This document shows, piece by piece, positions 1 through 6,309 of a stretch of DNA of 7,256 bases. Made by a program: the position numbers and the translations under genes. The first letter of the stretch is position 1; the number at the start of each line of letters is the position of its first letter. This DNA comes from an uncultured Opitutales bacterium (lineage in GTDB: Bacteria > Verrucomicrobiota > Verrucomicrobiia > Opitutales > UBA2995), in the NCBI GenBank assembly GCA_937920335.1, contig CALGUT010000382.1, forward strand, positions 1 through 7,256. Direction: 5' to 3'. The notes beneath the pieces were generated by a model. It ran no database searches, was not told the origin of the DNA, and worked only from the letters and a program-made list of their open reading frames with translations.

Positions 1-1
1 T

Positions 2-52
2 CAGGTCCTTCGCCAACGAACCCTAGCTATCAACACCCCGCACATCAACTGA
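2..52 (+). CDS. Possible 3' end of an upstream gene (partial, unrecognised)
   Basis: Frame 2 is open from the window edge and ends at TGA 50-52. That stop shares one base with the ATG at 52-54 (TGATG), an arrangement typical of translationally coupled genes in one operon. Only about 16 residues are visible, ending LAINTPHIN, which is too little to identify. PepSY-TM genes often follow TonB-dependent receptor genes. However, this tail does not end in the aromatic residue usual for outer-membrane beta-barrels, so a receptor is not supported by what is visible. The open frame could also be chance over so short a stretch. Confidence 0.28.
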   Translation, partial: QVLRQRTLAINTPHIN

Positions 53-1164
53 TGGATGATCCAACTATCACCTCCACCTCTGGTTCTAAACTACGGGACC
101 GCTCCATCTGGTTTCACCTTCATTTTTGGATTGGGTGGATCGCCGCGATACCAATCGCCTTGGTTTGCCTCACAGGTGCTATTCTCATTTTTGAAGGGGA
201 GTTAATCAGATGGGAGAACCAAGAATACTTTCAGCTCGAAGAAAACGGTAGTCCACTCACGACTCAGCAGGTTCTCGATACCTACCGTTCGTCAGATCCT
301 CCCTTACAGGTCAATCATCTGGGAATCCCCAAAGCTTCGAGCCACGCCTACAGTGCTTACGTAACGGAAATCCAGCCCGATGGGAGTCGCAGAGGCGGAA
401 AGGTATATCTAAATCAGTATACAGGCGAACTTACCTGGGCGGGAGATAAATTCACGCTCAGTGGCTTAATCATCGATGTCCATCGACACCTGGCTGCGGG
501 GAAAATAGGCCAACAAATAATTGGGGTTAGTTCTCTTGTGTTGGCCGTTACCTGTATTATCGGCCTCGTACTTTGGTGGCCTCTGCGGGGCCGTACCTTT
601 ATCCGCGCCTGGAAGCGAGGTCAGGCACTGGACTGGCACAACGCACTGGGGCTGGTAGCCATGGCTCCCCTTATCGTGATGGCGATCACTGGTATCAGCT
701 TTACCTGGGGAAAGCACATGTGGCCATTCCTCGAAGGCATTCAGGGCCGTCCATCACAGACCGTCATGCCGGCAATCACAGTTGCGGAAGGTAATGAGAA
801 AATCTCCGTGGATGTAATCATTGACCAAATACGCGCAGAATTTCCGGGCAAACGGATTACCGGGATCCAGCCCGGGAGCGGTAAACAAACTCCGGTGAAA
901 GCCTTTCTCGATGCTGACGGAAACAACCTTCAGTTGGTCATGGACCCATACACCGGAGAGGAACTGCTCCGCATAGACGGCACCGGAAATGGGCCGGTTG
1001 GCTGGTATCGAAAGAACTTTGGCAAGTTTCACACCTTTGGTCCTTACCACATTACTCTGAGAATACTGTGGGGGCTAATTTCGCTCGGAGGTACCATTCT
1101 CGCGTTCACTGGCCTTTGGATTTCGATTAAGCGTTGGAGACGGCCCAAACGTCGAGCTACCTGA
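52..1164 (+). CDS. PepSY-associated TM helix protein (PiuB-like, iron-uptake type)
   Basis: This is a 370-residue inner-membrane protein with the four-helix PepSY-TM layout. Helix 1 spans about 27-48 and follows HLHFWIGW, the family's opening His-x-x-x-x-Gly signature. Helix 2 spans about 154-176 after DVHRHLAAG, helix 3 about 196-218 from WHNALG, and helix 4 about 335-357 after KFHTFG. Recurrent histidines (H22, H24, H144, H146, H196, H327) lie at helix edges as in the family, where heme or metal handling has been suggested. Two periplasmic PepSY-like segments each carry a Y-T-G-E turn (QYTGE near 122 and DPYTGE at 298-303). The tail is strongly basic (KRWRRPKRR), as expected for a cytoplasmic end. 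Family members are often iron-regulated and sit beside siderophore receptors or ferric reductases, so a role in ferric-siderophore or heme processing is inferred. The frame is open to the window edge. The ATG at 52 is preferred because it overlaps an upstream stop and places helix 1 at the usual distance. No clear Shine-Dalgarno sequence is seen. Confidence 0.88.
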   Translation: MDDPTITSTSGSKLRDRSIWFHLHFWIGWIAAIPIALVCLTGAILIFEGELIRWENQEYFQLEENGSPLTTQQVLDTYRSSDPPLQVNHLGIPKASSHAYSAYVTEIQPDGSRRGGKVYLNQYTGELTWAGDKFTLSGLIIDVHRHLAAGKIGQQIIGVSSLVLAVTCIIGLVLWWPLRGRTFIRAWKRGQALDWHNALGLVAMAPLIVMAITGISFTWGKHMWPFLEGIQGRPSQTVMPAITVAEGNEKISVDVIIDQIRAEFPGKRITGIQPGSGKQTPVKAFLDADGNNLQLVMDPYTGEELLRIDGTGNGPVGWYRKNFGKFHTFGPYHITLRILWGLISLGGTILAFTGLWISIKRWRRPKRRAT

Positions 1165-1239
1165 CACAGCAACATCGGTCAGGCACCAGTCGAGCCGAGC
1201 ATTAACGGTTTGATCATTTTCCCGAGGGCTTCCATACAT

Positions 1240-1247
1240 AGGAGAAG
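1240..1247 (+). promoter_or_regulatory. Shine-Dalgarno-like AGGAGAAG upstream of the metallohydrolase
   Basis: AGGAGAAG is the best ribosome-binding match in the 98-base gap before the ATG at 1263. Its spacing of 15 bases is longer than the usual 5-10. The codons between it and the ATG contain no alternative start in frame, and the ATG is followed at once by a lipoprotein signal peptide, so the start is kept despite the spacing. Confidence 0.4.
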
Positions 1248-1262
1248 TTTACCCATAATACC

Positions 1263-3593
1263 ATGCGTGCCACCCTACCCTTCCTCCTGCTCTTCGTTCT
1301 ATCCTTTTCGGGCTGTGATCGAAAGCCAATCTCCAACGACCAAGATTCGTTTTACGCACTTCCCGTCATCTCCGAAGTCGACAACCAGCCACTCTCGGAA
1401 CATGTAAAGCGCCTTGTCAGACAATTGGAGTATCTGGGTTCGCCGCTGGACGCTTCCACCCTTAGCGACCTGGAGCAGGCTTACCAACTAACACCAGGCT
1501 CGGCGGCCGTCGAACGGATTCAATCGATCCTCGACCCACTCTGTATCGTTGGCGTTAACATCAACCCGGAATCCAGAGTCAAGGCCCAACAAGGGTCTGC
1601 CAAGCCCACACTTTACGAAGCGGAGACCAAACGTTACCTCGTAAAGATCACCAACGAAGCAGGCGTCACTGCCAGGCTCCATGTGGGTTACACAGGCGCA
1701 AGCGAAGAGCAACTGCACCACCACGGACAGCAAATACAAATGTCCGTAACTGACACACCACTTTTCCATGTTAAGACTTACCACCCAGGTGGCAGATGGC
1801 CGAATGCTCCGGGCATCGCACCACTCAACGGCCTGGAGGTGAACTATCTCATCATGGATATTTTCTGCAGCGAAGCAGGAAAACGTGAAATAACCTTTAG
1901 CTTCGATGTCGGTCAAGGAACTCAGGATCTGGGTTTCCGCGCTGAAGTACCTATTCTTTTTACAAGCGAACCCACCTATGAGTTAACGCTGGAGCAGGTC
2001 TTGGACGAAAACGGAGATGACGTTGTAGCGAGTTTTTTGATACGCGACGAGCAAGGGCAGGTATTTCCAGCACAATCCACTCGCACGCCACCCGATTTCT
2101 GGTTTCAGGACCAAGTTTACCGTAGCAGCGGTTCCAAGATAAAACTTCCCAACGGTAAGTATACCATCCTAGCCAGCCGAGGGCCTGAGTACGAGTTACA
2201 GTCCAAGCAGTTAGAGATCAACAATGAACCCAAACGCGTGAGTTTCCAACTCGAGCGCTGGGTAGATCCCAGCCTGTTTGGCTACTGGTCGGGTGATCAT
2301 CACATCCACGCGTCAGGCTGTGCACACTACACAGTGCCCACCGAAGGAGTGCAACCCAAGGACATGCTCACTCATATCCAGGGGGAAGATCTAAAGGTCG
2401 GCAGCGTGCTCACCTGGGGTCCAGGTTTTGATTACCAGAAACAGTTTTTTTCTGGAGAGACTCATGAAAGTTCTCCCTACCCCTACACCATGCGCTACGA
2501 CGTTGAAGTATCGGGCTTCGGCTCCCATCGCTCGGGGCATTTGGTGTTACTCCGCCTGAAGGAACAAATCTATCCCGGCGGTGATTCCTACGAACACTGG
2601 CCAACACTGGGGTTGAACACCCTGAAGTGGGCCCAGAAACAGGGCGCTGTCTGCGGGCCTGCTCACTCGGGCTACGGTATCAATCTTTACCTTGATGAAC
2701 TCCCCAACTATGAAGTACCACCTTATAACAGCATCGGAGCAAACGAGTTTGTAGTACAAGTAACCCATGAAGTAGAGGGGCCCAATGGAACCACCGTTCC
2801 AGCTGTGGATTTTCTCTCCACCGGTGATACTTGGCCCGTCGCTGAACTCAACATGTGGTATCACACCTTGAATGCCGGATTCACACCGCGAATCAGCGGC
2901 GAAACTGATTTTCCCTGTATCACCGGTTCGCATGTCGGAATTTGGAGATCCTATGTTCGACTCAAAGACACACTTACCTACGATGACTGGTGTGAAGGCA
3001 TCAGTAAGGGGACGAACTACGTTTCTGACGGGTTTAGCCACCTCATTGATTTCAAAGTCAACGACCTGCTGGCAGGCGACAAGGATAGCACACTGAATCT
3101 GGATCAACCAGGGACCGTAAAAGTAGCGGTCAAAGCCATTGCGCACCTGAAGGAAAACCACGATCACTTCACAAGTTTTTATTTTACTCCAAACACACCG
3201 TTCACACCCACTCCCTGGAGTATTGAAAACGCCGTAGAAGACGGTTCTGTAAAAGTCGAAGTCATCGTCAATGGACAGCCTGTCGAATCTCGTACCATCG
3301 ATGTGAATACGAACCTAATCGACCTGGAATTCGATGTGACTATCACGCAAAGCAGCTGGATCGCTACCCGCATATTCCCATCTGCCCATACGAACCCCAT
3401 CTGGGTAACGGTAGATGAGCAACCCGTCCGAGCGAGCAAACGAAGCGTAGAGTGGCTACTAAAAGGAGTAGATCAATGCTGGGAATCTAAAAAGCAGTTT
3501 TACGATGAAGACGAAATGGACGACGCCATAGCAGCCTACGACCATGCACGTGAATCTTATAAGACCATACTCGCTCAGACCCGAGCTCCTTAG
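1263..3593 (+). CDS. Lipoprotein metallohydrolase, PHP-like, CehA/McbA group
   Basis: This 776-residue protein begins with a short hydrophobic signal and a lipobox-like FSGC, making Cys18 the likely lipidated residue. Phe at -3 is less usual than Leu. Residues about 40-330 form a non-catalytic region that looks largely beta-strand and matches nothing I can name. The catalytic part starts near 340 with YWSGDHHIH (344-349), which supplies the PHP-type His-x-His pair (H347, H349). It continues with TWGPGFDY (384-391), GSHRSGH (420-426), GPAHSGYG (465-472) and SGETDFPC (545-552), whose His and Asp residues are plausible metal ligands. AHTNPIWV (708-715) matches the 'TNPI-hydrophobic' strand that closes such proteins. 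The last 50 residues look helical and TPR-like. CehA and McbA are carbaryl hydrolases, but most relatives have unknown substrates, so a metal-dependent ester or phosphoester hydrolase at the cell envelope is the safe reading. It is separated from the PepSY gene by 98 bases and converges on ppk2. The large antisense open frames inside it are shadows. Confidence 0.82.
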   Translation: MRATLPFLLLFVLSFSGCDRKPISNDQDSFYALPVISEVDNQPLSEHVKRLVRQLEYLGSPLDASTLSDLEQAYQLTPGSAAVERIQSILDPLCIVGVNINPESRVKAQQGSAKPTLYEAETKRYLVKITNEAGVTARLHVGYTGASEEQLHHHGQQIQMSVTDTPLFHVKTYHPGGRWPNAPGIAPLNGLEVNYLIMDIFCSEAGKREITFSFDVGQGTQDLGFRAEVPILFTSEPTYELTLEQVLDENGDDVVASFLIRDEQGQVFPAQSTRTPPDFWFQDQVYRSSGSKIKLPNGKYTILASRGPEYELQSKQLEINNEPKRVSFQLERWVDPSLFGYWSGDHHIHASGCAHYTVPTEGVQPKDMLTHIQGEDLKVGSVLTWGPGFDYQKQFFSGETHESSPYPYTMRYDVEVSGFGSHRSGHLVLLRLKEQIYPGGDSYEHWPTLGLNTLKWAQKQGAVCGPAHSGYGINLYLDELPNYEVPPYNSIGANEFVVQVTHEVEGPNGTTVPAVDFLSTGDTWPVAELNMWYHTLNAGFTPRISGETDFPCITGSHVGIWRSYVRLKDTLTYDDWCEGISKGTNYVSDGFSHLIDFKVNDLLAGDKDSTLNLDQPGTVKVAVKAIAHLKENHDHFTSFYFTPNTPFTPTPWSIENAVEDGSVKVEVIVNGQPVESRTIDVNTNLIDLEFDVTITQSSWIATRIFPSAHTNPIWVTVDEQPVRASKRSVEWLLKGVDQCWESKKQFYDEDEMDDAIAAYDHARESYKTILAQTRAP

Positions 3594-3607
3594 AAAAGAT
3601 TCTGAAA

Positions 3608-3654
3608 GCTTCCGTCCAAAAGACTGCTCAGTTGCATCAAGTGAGAAGTGAAGC
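3608..3654. terminator. Weak nested hairpin between convergent genes
   Basis: The 66-base gap between two converging stop codons holds an inner imperfect stem, CTCAGTTG (3627-3634) with CAAGTGAG (3638-3645). It has a three-base loop and one G-G mismatch. An outer GCTTC (3608-3612) pairs with GAAGC (3650-3654). There is no U-tract on either side, so it is not a standard intrinsic terminator. The position suits a bidirectional terminator, but the structure is marginal. Confidence 0.2.
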
Positions 3655-3659
3655 GTTCG

Positions 3660-4547
3660 TTAATCGTGATACATCTCGGCGGTAAGCACAATTTGTGGAT
3701 CCGGCTCTTGAACAATACTCTCATCCTTATCCAGATAATCGAGCGCATGCAGGAAGTGGCGCAAACAATTGATACGGGCCCGTTTCTTGTCGTCCGACTT
3801 AATAATGGTCCACGATGCATGACTTCGATCGGTGTGCTGAAACATGTCCTCCTTGGCCTCCGTGTAGGCGTCCCACTTATCAAGTGATGCTCGATCAATA
3901 GGGCTGAGCTTCCATTGCTTGAGCGGATTGCTTTCGCGCGCATGGAATCGTCGCGCCTGCTCGACCCGGCTCACTGAGAACCAGTATTTAAAAAAGGTAA
4001 TACCCGTCTCAACGATCATTTTTTCGATCAAAGGGACATGACGTAAAAACTCGTCGTATTCCTCCGGCTTGCAAAATCCCATAACCCGTTCAACCCCTGC
4101 GCGGTTGTACCAGGAACGATCAAAAAACGCCATCGCCCCTCGGGTCGGAAGGTGATCGATATACCGCTGAAAATACCATTGCCCTTGTTCGTATGGGGTC
4201 GGTTTCTCGAGAGCCACCACCTGTGCAAGTCTAGGATTAAGGTGTTCCATGAATCGCTTGATGGTACCTCCTTTTCCTGCGGCATCTCGGCCCTCGAAGA
4301 GAGCCACTATTCGACGTCCATCTTCGATAACCCATTTTTGAACTTTCATGAGTTCTGCCTGCAACTGAGCCTTGGTCGCTTCGTATTCCGTTCTACCCAT
4401 AGGCTTTTTGTACGGGTAAGCTCCAGCATCGTAGAGCGCCTTAAGTGTGGCTTTTTTCGATTCAAAATCCAAGTCGTCATCCGAATCCGAAAACGGCTCA
4501 GAAGCAGGGTTCAAAGGCTCATCAGGTATCTTGCTAGGTTCAGGCAT
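3660..4547 (-). CDS. ppk2: Polyphosphate kinase 2 (PPK2, single-domain, class I-like)
   Basis: This cytoplasmic enzyme moves phosphate between inorganic polyphosphate and nucleotides. Class I members mainly make ATP or GTP from the diphosphates using polyphosphate. In the 295-residue form starting at MPEPSK, the Walker A is FEGRDAAGKGG (84-94). The Walker B region is FFDRSWYNRAGVE (141-153), with the aspartate and class I-type glutamate (E153). The lid is RVEQARRFHARESNP (194-208), rich in arginines expected to bind polyphosphate. A conserved PYEQGQWYFQRYI segment and the closing SPIDRASLDKWDAYTEAKEDMF block also match the PA0141-type family. Length is normal for a one-domain PPK2. An in-frame ATG at 4658 would add 37 residues, but these are hydrophobic, AT-rich and unlike the family, so the ATG at 4547 is preferred. 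An out-of-frame ATG lies four bases upstream of it, and no Shine-Dalgarno is evident. The N-terminus has an acidic stretch (SDSDDDLDFE, 20-29). The gene is transcribed alone, convergent with the metallohydrolase and divergent from the SGNH gene. Confidence 0.95.
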   Translation of the reverse strand: MPEPSKIPDEPLNPASEPFSDSDDDLDFESKKATLKALYDAGAYPYKKPMGRTEYEATKAQLQAELMKVQKWVIEDGRRIVALFEGRDAAGKGGTIKRFMEHLNPRLAQVVALEKPTPYEQGQWYFQRYIDHLPTRGAMAFFDRSWYNRAGVERVMGFCKPEEYDEFLRHVPLIEKMIVETGITFFKYWFSVSRVEQARRFHARESNPLKQWKLSPIDRASLDKWDAYTEAKEDMFQHTDRSHASWTIIKSDDKKRARINCLRHFLHALDYLDKDESIVQEPDPQIVLTAEMYHD

Positions 4548-4827
4548 CCATCGATTAGAAAATAAGAAAATCGATACTGCCACCGAAAACTGCAAACGAG
4601 TCCTCTCTATAACAATGAATACGACGAAGATCCTCAAAAACAGAAGCTGATTTAGCAAAGTGAATTCCGCTTCCCAAAATTTAAAAGCGTTATTCGGACT
4701 TTAAAGAAACAAAAGAAACAGATTCAGTGTCTTGCTTTAAAGTGTCGCTCAATCTTAAAGGAATCGAAAACCAGGATACTTCTCTCCTCATCGCCTAACC
4801 CGGAAGTTTACACTCATAACAGAAATC
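4548..4827. promoter_or_regulatory. Divergent AT-rich intergenic region with promoters for ppk2 and the SGNH gene
   Basis: This 280-base stretch separates two divergently transcribed genes, so it should hold a promoter for each. It is visibly richer in A and T than the flanking genes. I cannot assign promoters firmly. On the plus strand TTGCTT (4732-4737) followed by TTAAAG (4755-4760) at 17-base spacing is a poor sigma-70 match. On the minus strand the candidates are no better. No RNA gene or riboswitch was recognised. Confidence 0.4.
4699..4742. repeat. Two CTTTAAAG palindromes 36 bases apart
   Basis: The perfect palindrome CTTTAAAG occurs at 4699-4706 and 4735-4742. A related CTTAAAG lies at 4754-4760, and AGTGTC is directly repeated at 4726-4731 and 4741-4746 around the second copy. 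Repeated short palindromes upstream of a start can be operator half-sites, but in AT-rich DNA they may also arise by chance. Confidence 0.3.
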
Positions 4828-6165
4828 ATGTTCAGTTTGACGTTTTGCGGACGCATTCTATTGCAATTGGTCTTTTCGATATGCTTCGTAGCTATACTTC
4901 TCTCTTCCACGCAAGGCGCTGAAAAGATAATCGTTATCGGCGATAGTCTCTCCAAGGAGTACGAACTTGAATTTCCACTCCTGAACCCCAGTAACCCTGC
5001 CGCTTGGGATGAACGCAATTGGGTGGAACTGCTTTCGGAGCACAGAGCTGATTACGTCGATATCGGTAAACAAGCAGTGTGGCCGGACTCCCGCTTATTA
5101 GGCCACGAATACAATTATGCATTCCCAGGATCTACCACCTCGGAATGGGAAGACATCCTAACTTCAACGATTTTCACCCATCCGGAATTTCTTACATCCC
5201 GCCTCAGTTTGAACCAGAATTTGAAGGACGTAGCAGATCGAGTCGTCATCTTTCTTGGCGGTAATGACCTAAAGAACAATTACCGCACTTATGCAACCGG
5301 TACAGATCCAACAGACTTCATCAACGGATTGGTTTCCAATGTGGAAATCATCGTTAATTATGTACGTGATCAAAATACGAACGTACCCATAGTCTTGGTC
5401 AACATGCCGGATGTGGGGGCCACGCCCATAATAGTGGACATTTACCCCGATGCTTCCGAACGACAACGAGTTACCGCGATCACGAAAGATGTCAACTTAC
5501 GTCTATTGCAGCTGGCGAACACGAAACGTATTGGTTATGCCGATATCGAACGAACCACAGCCCGAATCATCAATGAAACTCATTTCGTACTAGGTGGGGT
5601 TCGATTCCTCGCCGCCATCGATCCCGCACCGTTGAGTAATGATCCAGAATATCTGTTTTCTCCCGACGCCTTTCACCCAAACACGGCAGTGCATTTTCTC
5701 ATCGCCAATGAAATTAATCGAGCGTTTGAAATAGCCTATCCGACTTTGCAGGCGATTCCACGATTCTCCACTGAGGAATTGCTAACGATTCTTGGTATAC
5801 CGCCTGACGTCAGCCGCGATCAATGGGCCGAAGCCTATGGGCTAAGAGGATTTACCGAAGACGATGATTCTGATGGTGACGGCGCAGCCCTCTTGGAAGA
5901 ATTTGTATTCGATATGGATCCCAATGTTGCAGACTCAGAACAACGGGCCCAAGGCTACTGGACGGACGACCAGATGGGATTGCGCTATCGCCTGCGTTTA
6001 TCGAATAGTACCCATTTTATGGTTACATCGGAATTCAGTGACGATCTAAGCAACTGGAAACCCGTCCCTACCGAACAAACAACGGTAGCGAATGGAGTAT
6101 GGGATACCAGGATTGTTCCGTCGGCTTCTAGCGTGTTCCTCCAGCTCAAAATTCAAGGGCTGTAA
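4828..6165 (+). CDS. Exported SGNH/GDSL hydrolase with C-terminal EF-hand-like calcium loop
   Basis: This 445-residue protein has a signal peptide (hydrophobic core about 10-25, likely cleavage after STQG at 30). An SGNH hydrolase domain follows at about 32-305. Block I is IVIGDSLS with nucleophile Ser40. Block II glycine is in FPGSTTSEW (G101). Block III is GGND (144-147, oxyanion Asn146). Block V is SPDAFHPN with Asp280 and His283. All four blocks are present, so the enzyme should be an active esterase, lipase or carbohydrate deacetylase; the substrate cannot be told. Residues about 310-340 form a helical linker. Then DSDGDGAALLEE (347-358) fits a full EF-hand loop with Asp at 1, 3 and 5 and Glu at 12, as in dockerin or thrombospondin type-3 repeats. 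It is followed by DMDPN and a small, probably beta-strand domain with DLSNWKP (406-412). This tail style is common in exported Verrucomicrobiota proteins. Start ATG 4828 sits directly before the signal peptide; no good Shine-Dalgarno is close. Its promoter should lie in the divergent region upstream. Confidence 0.88.
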   Translation: MFSLTFCGRILLQLVFSICFVAILLSSTQGAEKIIVIGDSLSKEYELEFPLLNPSNPAAWDERNWVELLSEHRADYVDIGKQAVWPDSRLLGHEYNYAFPGSTTSEWEDILTSTIFTHPEFLTSRLSLNQNLKDVADRVVIFLGGNDLKNNYRTYATGTDPTDFINGLVSNVEIIVNYVRDQNTNVPIVLVNMPDVGATPIIVDIYPDASERQRVTAITKDVNLRLLQLANTKRIGYADIERTTARIINETHFVLGGVRFLAAIDPAPLSNDPEYLFSPDAFHPNTAVHFLIANEINRAFEIAYPTLQAIPRFSTEELLTILGIPPDVSRDQWAEAYGLRGFTEDDDSDGDGAALLEEFVFDMDPNVADSEQRAQGYWTDDQMGLRYRLRLSNSTHFMVTSEFSDDLSNWKPVPTEQTTVANGVWDTRIVPSASSVFLQLKIQGL

Positions 6166-6208
6166 CCCACCGGACCGCACTCCTCGAACTTTTAAATAAT
6201 AGTCATTC

Positions 6209-6237
6209 ATTCAGATAAGGGATCGTATATCCTGAAT
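6209..6237. repeat. Inverted repeat upstream of the lactonase gene
   Basis: ATTCAGATA (6209-6217) pairs with TATCCTGAAT (6228-6237) apart from one bulged C, leaving a 10-base loop. It lies 44-72 bases past the SGNH stop and about 70 bases before the lactonase ATG. It lacks a T-run, so an operator or an mRNA hairpin is as likely as a terminator. A second small hairpin, GGTTG (6274-6278) with CAACC (6284-6288), lies closer to the ATG, ending 21 bases before it. Confidence 0.3.
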
Positions 6238-6309
6238 AGTCTTTCATTAAACATGCGATACCCGTCGCTTTCAGGTTGAACCCCAACCGCAATCAGAAAA
6301 GATCCTCTC

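Noticed and set aside
1165..1262. Terminator or promoter between the PepSY and metallohydrolase genes
   Set aside because: Only a four-base TCGG/CCGA pairing and no T-run were found; no promoter boxes stand out.
1488..1916. A 142-residue minus-strand open frame with many Cys and Val residues
   Set aside because: It is antisense to the N-terminal half of the lipoprotein, with no motif or ribosome-binding site.
2444..2452. A run of seven T as a possible frameshift or sequencing-error site
   Set aside because: The reading frame continues with conserved family residues on both sides, so no shift is needed.
2547..3167. A 206-residue open frame on the minus strand inside the metallohydrolase gene
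   Set aside because: It lies wholly antisense to a gene with recognisable motifs, shows no domain, and has no credible start signal. It is a shadow frame.
4152..4565. A 137-residue plus-strand open frame opposite ppk2
   Set aside because: It is antisense to the best-supported gene in the window and shows no domain.
4548..4658. N-terminal hydrophobic extension of PPK2 from an upstream in-frame ATG, which would make it membrane-attached
   Set aside because: PPK2 enzymes are cytoplasmic without such a segment, and the region is AT-rich intergenic DNA in which Phe, Leu, Ile and Val codons arise by composition.
6253..6279. A tiny open frame (MRYPSLSG) before the lactonase gene, as a possible regulatory leader peptide
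   Set aside because: It has eight codons, no ribosome-binding site and no run of a single amino acid that would suggest attenuation.
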